NCBI RefSeq assembly: GCF_000745835.1
Contig: NZ_JQKB01000001.1
Span: 124,001 to 188,000 of the forward strand
DNA: 64,000 nt
Reading direction: 5' to 3'
Source: Belnapia moabensis DSM 16746
GTDB taxonomy: Bacteria; Pseudomonadota; Alphaproteobacteria; Acetobacterales; Acetobacteraceae
Shown here: piece by piece, positions 27,767 through 36,443 of the stretch
Numbering within the stretch: the first letter of the stretch is position 1
How the letters are laid out: each line of letters starts with the position of its first letter
Notes under the pieces: model-generated
Databases searched by the model: none
Told to the model about the DNA's origin: nothing
Seen by the model: the letters and a program-made list of their open reading frames with translations, nothing else
Program-made: the position numbers and the translations under genes

Positions 27767-28489
27767 TCAGTACATATGTTGGCCGCCGTTGATGGACAGC
27801 GTCGAGCCGGTGATGAAATCCGCATCGTCTCCGGTCAGGAAGACGACGCCGCGGGCGATGTCCTCCGCCGTGCCGAGCCGCCCGCGCGGGATGCGGGCGA
27901 TGATCTTCTCCAGCACGTCGGCCGGCACCGCGCGCACCATCTCGGTGTCGACATAGCCTGGCGCGATGGCATTGACGGTGATGGAAAGCCGCGCCCCTTC
28001 CTGCGCCAGAGCCTTGGTGAAGCCATGGATGCCGGACTTGGCCGCGGCGTAGTTCACCTGGCCATATTGCCCAGCCTGGCCGTTGATCGAGCCGATATTG
28101 ACGATGCGGCCGAACTTCCGCGCCGACATTCCGTCCCAGACCAGCTTCGCCATGTTGTAGCAGGAGCCGAGATTGGTATCGATGACGCTGTCCCACATCT
28201 CGCGGGTCATGCGCTTCATCGTGCCGTCGCGGGTAATGCCGGCGTTGTTCACTAGGATATCGATCGGTCCCACCTCGGCCTCGATCTTCTCCACCGCTTC
28301 GGCGCAGGAGGTGAAGTCCGAAACGTCGAATTTGTAGCAGGGGATGCCGGTGCGTTCGGTGAAGGCGGCCGCTGCCGCATCATTCCCCGCATAGCTGGCG
28401 ACGACCGTGCGGCCGGCGGCCTTCAGCCCCTCACTGATCGCGGCGCCGATGCCGCGTTGCCCGCCGGTGACCAATGCAACCCGTGCCAT
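27767..28489 (-). CDS. phaB: Acetoacetyl-CoA reductase
   Basis: 240 residues. The classical SDR motifs are intact: TGGQRGIG, NNAG, catalytic S134 in NIGS, Y147 and K151 in NYAAAKSG, and the C-terminal SINGGQHMY typical of PhaB. The enzyme reduces acetoacetyl-CoA to (R)-3-hydroxybutyryl-CoA with NADPH, the monomer step for PHB. GGGGAGAAGG stands before the ATG. phaA and phaC are not adjacent, but phaZ lies in this window. It is divergent from a TctC gene across 149 bases. Confidence 0.93.
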   Translation of the reverse strand: MARVALVTGGQRGIGAAISEGLKAAGRTVVASYAGNDAAAAAFTERTGIPCYKFDVSDFTSCAEAVEKIEAEVGPIDILVNNAGITRDGTMKRMTREMWDSVIDTNLGSCYNMAKLVWDGMSARKFGRIVNIGSINGQAGQYGQVNYAAAKSGIHGFTKALAQEGARLSITVNAIAPGYVDTEMVRAVPADVLEKIIARIPRGRLGTAEDIARGVVFLTGDDADFITGSTLSINGGQHMY

Positions 28490-28638
28490 GAGCCTTCTCC
28501 CCTGTTTGTTTGCTCCCCTAGGTCAACGCGGAAAGCGGCACGGGATCAAGCGCCAATGATGCAACGACGATGGTATTGCGCTGCCCCGCAGCCGGGATTA
28601 GGGCGACAGCGATCAGCCACACGCTCGGGAGACCTGCC

Positions 28639-29613
28639 ATGATCCGCCCAGCCCGCCGAAGCCTGCTGCTCGGCCTTGGCGCCGCCGGCCTCGCCCGCCC
28701 CGCCTTCGCGCAGGCGACCCGCGCCGTCACCATCGTCGTGCCCTATGCAGCCGGCGGGGGCACCGACATCACCGCCCGTGAGTTCTCCCAGCTCTTTGCC
28801 CCGGAGATTGGCCAGACCGTGGTCGTCGACAACCGCGGCGGCGCCGCCGGCCAAGTCGGCTCGGTCAGCGTGGCGCGCTCGCGGCCGGATGGGACGACGC
28901 TGCTTTTCGCCGTTTCCACCAATATCGTTGTCAACCCGCATCTGCAAAAGGGCGATCGGCTGGACCTCGCCACCGCGTTGCAGCCAGTGGCGCAGGTTTC
29001 CTCCTACCAGTACGTCCTGGTCGTCCATCCGGACGTGCCGGCGAAGACCCTGCCGGAATTGCTCACCTATGTCCGCGGCCGGCCGAAGGGAGATCTGACC
29101 TATTCCTCGGGCGGCATCGGCAATGCCAACCACCTCGCCGGCGTGCTCTTCTCGGAAGCGGCGAAGGTTGAGATGGAGCACGTCCCCTATCGCGGCACTG
29201 CCCCCGCCCTGCTCGATGTCGTGGCTGGGCGGGTGACGATGAATTTCTCCTCGCCCCCGCCGGCCCTGGCCCTGGTGCGGGAGGGCAAACTGCGCGCCAT
29301 CGCCGTGACCGGCGAGCGCCGCATCGCCGCCCTGCCGGATGTGCCGACCCTGACGGAGGCGGGTCTGCCCAATGCCGTCATCACCGGCTGGCACGGCGTC
29401 TTCGCTCCCGCCGCCACGCCGGCGGAGCTGATGGGCCGCATGGAAGCCGCCGCCCGTCGCGCTGCCGCCACGCCGAAATTCGCCGAGCGCCTGGCGCATG
29501 ACGGGCTGGAGCCCGCGCCCGACCGCCCTCGCGCCGCCTTCGCCGAGGCGGTCATGCACGAGAGCGGCTACTGGGCCCGCAAGGTGAAGGAGCTGGACCT
29601 CCAGCTGGAGTAG
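28639..29613 (+). CDS. TctC/Bug-family periplasmic substrate-binding protein
   Basis: 324 residues. The twin-Arg-like start MIRPARRSLLLGLGAAG is followed by a signal cleavage near AFAQ. VTIVVPYAAGGGTDITAR and VVVDNRGGAAGQVG mark the ligand-binding loops, and RPDGTTLLF follows. GGGAG lies 9 bases before the ATG. It stands alone, divergent from phaB; no TctA/TctB partner is in view. It ends 59 bases before a large inverted repeat. Confidence 0.9.
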   Translation: MIRPARRSLLLGLGAAGLARPAFAQATRAVTIVVPYAAGGGTDITAREFSQLFAPEIGQTVVVDNRGGAAGQVGSVSVARSRPDGTTLLFAVSTNIVVNPHLQKGDRLDLATALQPVAQVSSYQYVLVVHPDVPAKTLPELLTYVRGRPKGDLTYSSGGIGNANHLAGVLFSEAAKVEMEHVPYRGTAPALLDVVAGRVTMNFSSPPPALALVREGKLRAIAVTGERRIAALPDVPTLTEAGLPNAVITGWHGVFAPAATPAELMGRMEAAARRAAATPKFAERLAHDGLEPAPDRPRAAFAEAVMHESGYWARKVKELDLQLE

Positions 29614-29671
29614 ACCATGAGCGTCGGAGGCTGGAACAACCAGCGGCGTGAGGCATGCGACAAGACAACAC

Positions 29672-29717
29672 GCTGGAGCATGATCCGCGGTCGATTGACG
29701 CCGGATCGTGCTCCAGC
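29672..29717. repeat. 16-bp-arm inverted repeat (hairpin) between convergent genes
   Basis: GCTGGAGCATGATCCG (29672-29687) pairs with CGGATCGTGCTCCAGC (29702-29717), with a single G-T-type mismatch and a 14-base loop. It lies in the 107-base gap between the convergent TctC and glycine-zipper genes. No T-tract follows on either strand, so it may be a bidirectional terminator or a REP-like mobile palindrome. Confidence 0.75.
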
Positions 29718-29720
29718 CGC

Positions 29721-30323
29721 CTACCAGCGCCGCCAGCCCCAGGGCCGGCCGTAATAACCACGCCCACCATAGAAGCCGAAGGATACGCTCGGCCCCCAGT
29801 AATAGGGATAGGCCGGGTAGGCGTAGGGTACGGCATAGCCGTAGCCATAGGCCGGCACGGGATAGGCGGTGATGGCCGGCTGCGGCGCCTGCATCGTGTT
29901 GCCGGCGCTGGTCATGCACTGGGCATAGGCCATGTCGTAGCGCCCCTGCAGGTTGCCCGACGAGGCCTGAGCATTGTTGGCACCGACCGCGGAGCCGGTG
30001 AGCAGCCCGGCGCCGGCGCCAATCGCCGCCCCGGCCCCCGCCGCTCCGCCAGCCGAGCCGATCAGCGCCCCCGCCGCGGCACCGAGCGCCGTGCCGACCG
30101 CGGCGCTGCCGACGGCCGATTGGTTCGCCGCCTGGGCCGGCGTGGCGCCGCCGATTGAGGCCTGGGCGTAGTTCCGACAGCCGATATCCTCGTTCTGGAA
30201 CTGGGTCAGGTCCTTGCCCTTGGCCGGCATGGCATAGAGGCTTGGCCCGCTCGGCGGCGCCACCGCGCAGGCAACGAGGGAGAGCGGGAGGATCAGCGCG
30301 AGGCTGGCACGTGCGGGGCTCAT
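29721..30323 (-). CDS. Glycine-zipper lipoprotein with Tyr/Gly/Pro-rich tail
   Basis: 200 residues. The signal peptide ends in the lipobox LVAC. A central region (about 70-115) rich in Ala and Gly, with GxxxG spacing (AAVGTALGAAAGALIGSAGG and following), is a glycine zipper thought to insert in or associate with the outer membrane. The last 50 residues are almost entirely Tyr, Gly, Pro and aromatic residues. Such proteins are often envelope-stress or surface components. Conserved Cys residues (in GCRNYA and AQCM) could form a disulfide. Its AT-richer upstream gap likely holds the promoter. Confidence 0.8.
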   Translation of the reverse strand: MSPARASLALILPLSLVACAVAPPSGPSLYAMPAKGKDLTQFQNEDIGCRNYAQASIGGATPAQAANQSAVGSAAVGTALGAAAGALIGSAGGAAGAGAAIGAGAGLLTGSAVGANNAQASSGNLQGRYDMAYAQCMTSAGNTMQAPQPAITAYPVPAYGYGYAVPYAYPAYPYYWGPSVSFGFYGGRGYYGRPWGWRRW

Positions 30324-30410
30324 CGTGACTTGTCTTCTTCAGCGGGGAATATTGATTCAGATATATGGAGCCGCCGCCGATTGCTGCATCGTTCGTTGCA
30401 TTTCAAGGCG

Positions 30411-31508
30411 TTAAGACCCTCGTGAACCCTCGGTGAGCAGCCGGGCAAAGAGTGGCACCGCTGCCTCCAGCGCCGCCAGCTCCACGCATTCCCGCGGCGT
30501 ATGCGCCGAGCCGATCGCGCCCGGCCCGAGCACGACGCAAGGAGCGAGGGCCTGCAGCTCCGAGGCGTCCGTCCCGAAGGCCGCGGTGCGCGCCGGCTTG
30601 CCGGCCAGCCGCACCGCCTGCCGCACCAACGGATGGTCCTCGGCCAGCTCCGGCGGCGGCCCCTCGGCCGCGATGGCAAGCTCCACTCCCGCCCGCCCCG
30701 CCGCCGCGCGGATCTCGGCGAGAATCGGCCCCCGGTCCAGGCTGCGGCTGGCACGGAACTTGATGCGGCAGGTGGTCAGCGGCACCGTCACGTTCACCGC
30801 AGTCCCGTGGTTGTCGATCACCAGGTTGAAATCGGTGAAGGGCGGATCATAGGCTGCATCCTGCAGGGCCGGGTCCTCCCGAAGCCGCAGATGGATCACC
30901 CGCATCTCGGCGAGGAAAGGGATCAGCGCCCAATTCGCGTTGCGCCCCGCCGCGCTGGAGGAATGTGCCTGCACCCCATGCGCGCGGGCGGTGATGTTGA
31001 CGGAAGAGCGGTGCCCCCGCACCGGCACGAGGCCCGTCGGCTCCGCGACGACGATCCCCCTGAGGCCGAGCGACCGCGCCAACGCGCTGCCTGCGACAGC
31101 CCGCGCCCCGGCCTTGGTCGTCTCCTCGTCGGTGGTGATGAGAAGCGTCGCCGGCACGCCCTCCGGCACCGCCCGGGCCGCCAGGATGCAGGCGGCCACC
31201 GCCCCCTTCATGTCGACGCTGCCAAGCCCATGCAGCACGCCGTCTTCGATCCGTGGCGCCCAGGGGTCCTCCGTCCAGCCCGTCTCCGGCACCGTGTCCA
31301 TATGGCCGGAGAGGGCGAGGCCCCCCGGCGGCCCGCGATGGGCGACAAGCGCACGCTTCGCCACCCCCGCGGCATCGGTGTAATCCAGCCGCTCGACCTC
31401 GAACCCGCCCAGCTCCGCCTCGATCCGTTCGGCGACGGCAAGGTTCGAGACAGCGGAGCGGCTGTCGATGGCGACGAGGTCGGCGGCGAGGCGGTGCAGG
31501 CTGTCCAT
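30411..31508 (-). CDS. M20-family deacylase (ArgE/acetylornithine-deacetylase-like)
   Basis: 365 residues. The dinuclear-metal ligands of M20 enzymes are readable: SGHMDTVP (His, Asp), GSVDMKG (bridging Asp), TTDEET (Glu pair), VAEPTG (Asp/Glu) and GSAHTPRE (His). These enzymes hydrolyse N-acyl-amino acids or dipeptides. The ATG at 31508 is favoured because an upstream start (31556) would overlap the divergent gene. Divergence from the threonine-synthase-like gene with a 46-base gap suggests shared control, possibly releasing the amino acid for that pathway. Confidence 0.88.
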   Translation of the reverse strand: MDSLHRLAADLVAIDSRSAVSNLAVAERIEAELGGFEVERLDYTDAAGVAKRALVAHRGPPGGLALSGHMDTVPETGWTEDPWAPRIEDGVLHGLGSVDMKGAVAACILAARAVPEGVPATLLITTDEETTKAGARAVAGSALARSLGLRGIVVAEPTGLVPVRGHRSSVNITARAHGVQAHSSSAAGRNANWALIPFLAEMRVIHLRLREDPALQDAAYDPPFTDFNLVIDNHGTAVNVTVPLTTCRIKFRASRSLDRGPILAEIRAAAGRAGVELAIAAEGPPPELAEDHPLVRQAVRLAGKPARTAAFGTDASELQALAPCVVLGPGAIGSAHTPRECVELAALEAAVPLFARLLTEGSRGS

Positions 31509-31554
31509 GCCGCCGAGCCTTGCCGCGGACGGGCGAAAGGGCAAGTCTTCGCCC

Positions 31555-32679
31555 ATGGAAGCCCTTGCCTATCTCGACCCGCGCACCGGCCGTACCTGGC
31601 CGCTCGGCGCTCCCCGCTGGTGCGGCGATAACCGGGAGCCCTTGCTCCTCACCGACCTGCCGGGCATCGGCCGCGACCAGGTGGAGGCCGGCACCCGCAG
31701 CCTCTGGCGCTACCGCGCCGCCCTGCCGCCGCTGCAGGGCGAGCCCATCACCATGGGCGAGGGCTGCACGCCGCTCATTCCCCGCGCCATCGGCGGGGCG
31801 ACCGCCCTGCTGAAATGCGAATGGTTCATGCCGACCGGCAGCTTCAAGGACCGCGGCGCCTCGGTGATGCTCTCCCTGCTCCGCGCCGAGGGCGTGCGGG
31901 CGGTGCTGGAGGACAGCAGCGGCAATGGCGGCGCCGCCATCGCCGCCTATGCCGCGGCCGGCGGGATGCAGGCGAAGATCATGGTCCCTGCCAGCACCTC
32001 GCCGGCCAAGACGGTGCAGAGCCGCGCCGCCGGCGCCGAGATCGAGTTGGTCCCCGGCAGCCGGCAGGACTGCGCCGATGCGGCGCTGCGCGAGGCAGCC
32101 AGCATCTTCTACGCCAGCCACAACTGGCACCCCTATTTCCTCCAGGGCACCAAGACCCTCGCCTATGAGCTCTGGGAAGATCTCGGCTTCCAGGCGCCCG
32201 ACAACGTCATCATCCCCTGCGGCGCCGGCTCCAACGTCCTCGGCTGCGCCATCGGCTTCGGCGAGCTGCTGCGCGCCGGCAGCATCGACCGGCTGCCTCG
32301 CATCTTCGCCGCGCAACCGGCGAATTGCGCCCCCATCGCCCGCGCCTTCCTCGACCTCGACCCGGAGCCGGCACGGCCGACCATCGCCGAGGGCACGGCG
32401 ATCGCCCAGCCGCTGCGGCTGCCGGAATGCATCGGCGTGCTGCGTCAGACCCAGGGCGGCGCGGTGATGCTGAGCGAGGGAGGAATCGCCGCCGCGACGC
32501 TCGACCTCGCCCGCACCGGCATCTATGTCGAGCCGACCTGCGCGCAGGCGGCGGCGGCCTTCGCCAAGCTGCTGGAGGCAGGGACGATCCGCCCGTCCGA
32601 GCGGACCGTGGTGGTGCTGACCGGCACCGGGTTGAAGGCGACGCCCCGGATCGCCGAGTTGATGGGAGTGGCGCTGTGA
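31555..32679 (+). CDS. Threonine-synthase-like PLP enzyme
   Basis: 374 residues of PLP fold type II. The Schiff-base Lys is in PTGSFKDRG, the phosphate loop in SSGNGGAAIAAYA and the product-binding GAGSNV downstream. The general arrangement is that of threonine synthase, but the neighbours (deacylase, D-threonine-aldolase-like enzyme, DctA) suggest a catabolic lyase rather than the biosynthetic enzyme. The stop TGA overlaps the next gene's GTG start (GTGA). Candidate activities include hydroxyaspartate or diaminopropionate lyase; none is proven by sequence. Confidence 0.82.
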   Translation: MEALAYLDPRTGRTWPLGAPRWCGDNREPLLLTDLPGIGRDQVEAGTRSLWRYRAALPPLQGEPITMGEGCTPLIPRAIGGATALLKCEWFMPTGSFKDRGASVMLSLLRAEGVRAVLEDSSGNGGAAIAAYAAAGGMQAKIMVPASTSPAKTVQSRAAGAEIELVPGSRQDCADAALREAASIFYASHNWHPYFLQGTKTLAYELWEDLGFQAPDNVIIPCGAGSNVLGCAIGFGELLRAGSIDRLPRIFAAQPANCAPIARAFLDLDPEPARPTIAEGTAIAQPLRLPECIGVLRQTQGGAVMLSEGGIAAATLDLARTGIYVEPTCAQAAAAFAKLLEAGTIRPSERTVVVLTGTGLKATPRIAELMGVAL

Positions 32680-33776
32680 CCCTCGATGATTTGCCAACCC
32701 CCTGCCTCGTCCTCGACCTTGGCCTGCTGAAGCGGAACCTCGCCGCCATGGAGGCGGCCGTCGCCCGCCATCCGGGCCTCGTCCTCCGCCCGCATCTCAA
32801 GACAGCGAAGAGCCGCGAGGTCGCCCGCCTCGCCTCGCCCGACCACGGCCCGATCACCGTCAGCACATTGGCCGAGGCGCGCTACTTCGCCGAGGCCGGC
32901 TGGCGCGACCAGATCTATGCCGTCGGCATCGTGCCGGCGAAGCTCGACGCCGTCGCCGCGTTGAACGAGGCCGGCGCCGCCGTGAAGGTCATCACCGACG
33001 ACCTCGACCTGGCCCGCGCCATCGCCCTCCATCCCGGCCCCATCGAGGCGCTGATCGAGGTCGATGTCGGCGAGGGCCGCGGCGGGATCGCGCCCGAGGA
33101 CCCGCTCCTGGAGGCGATCGGCGCCGCGCTCGGCCCGCGCCTCGCCGGCGTGCTCAGCCATTCCGGCCACAGCTACAACGGCCGCTCGCCCGAGGACATG
33201 GCCGCCGTGGCGGAAGCGGAGCGGGCCGGCATCACCCTGGCGGCGGAGCGGCTGCGCGCGGCGGGGCTGCCCGTCCCAATCGTCTCGCTCGGCTCCTCGC
33301 CCACCGCGCTGCATGCAAGGCGGATGGACGGCGTTACCGATGTCCGCGCCGGGGTCTATATGTTCGGCGACCTGTTCCAGGCCCAGCTCGGCACCCATGC
33401 GGTCGGCGACATCGCGCTGACCGTCCTCGCCTCCGTCATCGGCCGCAGCTCCGTGCGCAATACGCTGCTGCTGGATGCCGGTGCGCTGGCCCTTTCCAAG
33501 GACCGTAGCACCCAGGCGGCACCGCGCGACTACGGCTTCGGACTGGTGCTCGACCAGCTCGGCCGGCCGAGCCTCGGCGAGGCAATCATCGCCCGTGCCT
33601 ACCAGGAGCATGGCGAGGTCCGCAACGAGGCACCGATGCCGGCATTGCCCCTTGGCACGCGGCTCCGGGTGGCGCCCAACCACTGCTGCCTCACCGCTGC
33701 GGCGCATGACCGCTACCACGTCGTGGATGGCGACGAGCGGGTGATCGCGGTCTGGGACCGGGTGAACGGCTGGTAA
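32676..33776 (+). CDS. DSD1/D-threonine-aldolase-family PLP enzyme
   Basis: 366 residues starting with GTG that overlaps the upstream stop. The alanine-racemase-type barrel shows [19 protein letters not shown] (PLP Lys) and a SHSGHSYNG loop. The C-terminal domain carries the metal site PNHCC typical of D-threonine aldolase, D-serine dehydratase and the beta-hydroxyaspartate aldolase group. It cleaves or dehydrates a D- or erythro-beta-hydroxy amino acid. Co-translation with the fold-II enzyme and the dctA gene after 11 bases argues for a C4 hydroxy-amino-acid substrate; this is inference. Confidence 0.85.
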   Translation: MTLDDLPTPCLVLDLGLLKRNLAAMEAAVARHPGLVLRPHLKTAKSREVARLASPDHGPITVSTLAEARYFAEAGWRDQIYAVGIVPAKLDAVAALNEAGAAVKVITDDLDLARAIALHPGPIEALIEVDVGEGRGGIAPEDPLLEAIGAALGPRLAGVLSHSGHSYNGRSPEDMAAVAEAERAGITLAAERLRAAGLPVPIVSLGSSPTALHARRMDGVTDVRAGVYMFGDLFQAQLGTHAVGDIALTVLASVIGRSSVRNTLLLDAGALALSKDRSTQAAPRDYGFGLVLDQLGRPSLGEAIIARAYQEHGEVRNEAPMPALPLGTRLRVAPNHCCLTAAAHDRYHVVDGDERVIAVWDRVNGW

Positions 33777-33787
33777 GGAAACGCAAG

Positions 33788-35095
33788 ATGGCGAAGCGCT
33801 GGCTTTCCCTGCTCTATGTCCAGGTGCTGGTCGCAATCGTCCTCGGCGTCACCCTTGGCGCGATCTGGCCCGAGACCGGCGCGGCGCTGAAGCCGCTCGG
33901 CGACGGCTTCATCAAGCTTATCAAGATGGTCATCGCCCCGGTTGTCTTCCTCACCGTGGTCCACGGCATCGCCAGCGTGAAGGACGCTGGGCGCATCGGC
34001 CGCGTCGGCATCAAGGCGCTCGTCTATTTCGAGGTGGTCTCCACCTTCGCCCTCGCCATCGGGCTGATCGTCGCCAAGGTCTTCCAGACCGGGTTGGGCT
34101 TCAACATCGACCCGAGCCAGCTCGATGCGAAGGCGGTGCAGGGCTACGCACAGCGCGCGCAGGCCGACAGCGTGGCCGACCACTTCATGCACATCATCCC
34201 GAACACCTTCATCGGCGCCTTCGCCGGCGGCGACCTGCTGCAGGTGCTGTTCCTCGCCGTGCTGACCGGCTTCGCCATCAACGCCCTGCCGGAGCGGGCG
34301 CGGGATGCCGCCAGCCACGCCGTCGACAGCCTTAGCGCCATCTTCTTCAACGTGGTGAAGATCGTGGTACGGGCGGCGCCGGTCGGGGCCTTCGGCGCCA
34401 TGGCCTTCACCATCGGCGCCTATGGCTTCGGCTCGCTGATCCGCCTCGGGGAGCTGGTGGCGGCCTTCTACCTCACCTCCATCCTCTTCGTGCTGCTGGT
34501 GCTCGGCAGCATCGCCCGCTTCTGCGGCTTCTCCATCATCCGCTTCATCGCCTATATCCGCGAGGAGCTGCTGATCGTCCTCGGCACGTCCAGCAGCGAG
34601 AGCGTGCTGCCGCAGATCATGCAGAAGCTCCAGCGCCTCGGCTGCTCGCCCAATGTGGTGGGGCTGACCGTGCCGCTCGGCTACAGCTTCAACCTCGACG
34701 GCACCAACATCTACATGACGCTGGCGACGATGTTCCTCGCCTATGCGACGAACACGCCGCTGACGCTCGGGCAGGAGCTGACCATCCTGCTGGTCGCCAT
34801 GCTGACCTCGAAGGGCGCCTCAGGTGTGACCGGCGCCGGCTTCGTGACGCTGGCGGCGACGCTCTCCGTCATCCCCGATATCCCGATCACGGCGCTGGCG
34901 GTGCTCGTCGGCATCGACAAATTCATAAGCGAGTGCCGCGCGCTCACCAACCTGATCGGCAACGGCGTCGCCTGCGTCGCCGTCAGCCGCTGGGAGGGCG
35001 AGCTGGACTCCACCCGCCTTGCCGCCGAGCTGGCGCGCGGGCCGAACACCCATGCGCTGGAGGATGCGGCGCCGATCCGCGCGCCGGCGGAATAG
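33788..35095 (+). CDS. dctA: C4-dicarboxylate:cation symporter
   Basis: 435 residues. The DAACS-family marks are present: [17 protein letters not shown], the serine-rich hairpin [17 protein letters not shown], and [10 protein letters not shown] in TM7. The protein imports succinate, malate, fumarate or aspartate with protons or sodium. The 11-base gap to the D-threonine-aldolase-like gene places it in that operon. DctB/DctD regulators are absent. A small hairpin follows, overlapping the next gene's ribosome site. Confidence 0.93.
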   Translation: MAKRWLSLLYVQVLVAIVLGVTLGAIWPETGAALKPLGDGFIKLIKMVIAPVVFLTVVHGIASVKDAGRIGRVGIKALVYFEVVSTFALAIGLIVAKVFQTGLGFNIDPSQLDAKAVQGYAQRAQADSVADHFMHIIPNTFIGAFAGGDLLQVLFLAVLTGFAINALPERARDAASHAVDSLSAIFFNVVKIVVRAAPVGAFGAMAFTIGAYGFGSLIRLGELVAAFYLTSILFVLLVLGSIARFCGFSIIRFIAYIREELLIVLGTSSSESVLPQIMQKLQRLGCSPNVVGLTVPLGYSFNLDGTNIYMTLATMFLAYATNTPLTLGQELTILLVAMLTSKGASGVTGAGFVTLAATLSVIPDIPITALAVLVGIDKFISECRALTNLIGNGVACVAVSRWEGELDSTRLAAELARGPNTHALEDAAPIRAPAE

Positions 35096-35113
35096 CTTGC
35101 AGGCGGCGCTGCG

Positions 35114-35133
35114 CCGGGCGAGGCTTCGCCCGG
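35114..35133 (+). promoter_or_regulatory. Hairpin overlapping the ribosome site of the iron-sulfur gene
   Basis: CCGGGCGA and TCGCCCGG form an 8-bp stem with a GGCT loop. The last two G residues of the stem are the first of the GGAGG site for the gene at 35145. It could act as an attenuator or RNA switch between dctA and the iron-sulfur genes, or simply be a weak terminator. Confidence 0.4.
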
Positions 35134-35144
35134 AGGTGCCCAAC

Positions 35145-35552
35145 ATGAGCCTCGCCGACCACATCCGCGCCGAGAGCGCCCGCCTCGCCGCGCTCTGCAC
35201 CGCCTGCGGCGACTGCGTCAGCGCCTGCCCGATGACGCCCTATGCGCCGGGCGTCGCGGAGGCCGGGCCCGCCGCCGTCGCCGCCGGCCTGCGCGACGTG
35301 CTGCTCGCTGGTCCCGGCACTCCCGAGGCCCGCGCCTGGATCGCCGCCTGCACCCGCAGCGGCGTCTGCACCCCCGCCTGCCGCGAAGGGATCGACCCAG
35401 CCTTCATGCTCCGCCTCGCCACCTGGCGGGCCAAGGGTGCGCTCGGCGAAGCGCCGCTGATCGCGGTGAAGGAGGACACGCAATTCTCGCCCAAGGTGAA
35501 GGCCTTCGCCCGCCTCACCCTCACCGAGGAGGAGCAGCGCGAATGGCTGTAG
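35145..35552 (+). CDS. Small 4Fe-4S protein (HdrC/GlcF N-terminal-like)
   Basis: 135 residues. CTACGDCVSACP gives one 4Fe-4S cluster; the second set, CTRSGVCTPACREG, keeps three Cys in a looser spacing. It is the size of a stand-alone HdrC subunit, or of the N-terminal third of GlcF, which is normally fused to the CCG domains. GGAGG precedes the ATG. It overlaps the CCG gene by 10 bases, so the two are made together and probably form an electron-transfer module for a flavoprotein oxidase or reductase not encoded here. Confidence 0.85.
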   Translation: MSLADHIRAESARLAALCTACGDCVSACPMTPYAPGVAEAGPAAVAAGLRDVLLAGPGTPEARAWIAACTRSGVCTPACREGIDPAFMLRLATWRAKGALGEAPLIAVKEDTQFSPKVKAFARLTLTEEEQREWL

Positions 35553-36439
35553 GCAATCCCGGACCGGCCGATTCAGACCTTCGGGCTGCGCCCTCCGGTC
35601 ATCGGACGGCCGAGCAGGCCATCTTCTGGTATGGCTGCAACATGACCCGCCATGGCGAGGTCATCCGGGCAACCGCCCGGCTGCTTGAGGCGGTCGGCGT
35701 CGAGGCCTCGCCGCGCGGCGGCCCCGCCTCCTGCTGCGGCAGCCCTAAGGACGCCAATGCCCGCATCAACGAGGGCATGGCCCGCCGCACCATCGAGGCC
35801 TTCAATGCCACGGGCCATGGCACTGTCGTCACTTGGTGCCCCTCCTGCCACATGAACATGCAGGACAGCATGGCGCCGGTGACTCCCACCAATTTCGAGA
35901 CCGTGCATGTGACGGAGGTGCTCCACGCCCGGCGTGACGCGCTCCGCCCGCTGCTCACGCGCCCCGTCCCGGCGCGGGTATTGTTGCACGCGCATCTCGG
36001 CTTCAACGGCAGCGTGCCGGTGAACGGGCTGGTGCCGGACCTGCTCCGCCTTATCCCCGGCCTCGACGTGATCGAGCACCCTTATCGTGCGCCTGGCCAT
36101 ATGTGTTCCTCCCTCGCCGCCGTGTCGGGCGCACTGGCCGATGCGCAGCGCGCGACGCTCGCCGCCATGGCCGAGGCGGGCGCCGACACGCTCTGCACCA
36201 TCTTCCATTCCTGCCACCGCGAATGCGTGGTGCTGGAGCAGAACTACCCGGTCAGGGTGGTGAACTGGGTCCACCTCCTCGCCTGGAGCGCCGGCTGGGA
36301 GGCGGAGGACGGCTACAAGGCAATGCGCAACGCCGCCGATCCACGCGCCGCCCTGGGTGAGGCGCTGGTCGAAGCCGCGGGCGAGGTGCCTTTCACCCGG
36401 CTGGTGAAGCCGGAACTGCGCAAGCCACCAGCGATCTGA
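35543..36439 (+). CDS. CCG-domain iron-sulfur protein (HdrB/GlcF C-terminal-like)
   Basis: 298 residues. The two CCG-type domains show PASCCGSP and CPSCH in the first, and HMCSS with FHSCHREC in the second. Cys-rich CCG domains ligate a non-cubane or 4Fe-4S cluster in heterodisulfide reductase HdrB, succinate:quinone reductase SdhE/SQR-E and glycolate oxidase GlcF. The 10-base overlap with the small ferredoxin-like gene makes an HdrC-HdrB-like pair. The catalytic flavoprotein partner, such as GlcD or a dehydrogenase, is not adjacent. The stop is 4 bases from the convergent TctC stop. Confidence 0.85.
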   Translation: MAVGNPGPADSDLRAAPSGHRTAEQAIFWYGCNMTRHGEVIRATARLLEAVGVEASPRGGPASCCGSPKDANARINEGMARRTIEAFNATGHGTVVTWCPSCHMNMQDSMAPVTPTNFETVHVTEVLHARRDALRPLLTRPVPARVLLHAHLGFNGSVPVNGLVPDLLRLIPGLDVIEHPYRAPGHMCSSLAAVSGALADAQRATLAAMAEAGADTLCTIFHSCHRECVVLEQNYPVRVVNWVHLLAWSAGWEAEDGYKAMRNAADPRAALGEALVEAAGEVPFTRLVKPELRKPPAI

Positions 36440-36443
36440 GTCG

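Noticed and set aside
31555-32679. Housekeeping threonine synthase (thrC)
   Set aside because: The neighbours are catabolic, and thrB or hom are absent, so the biosynthetic name is not justified.
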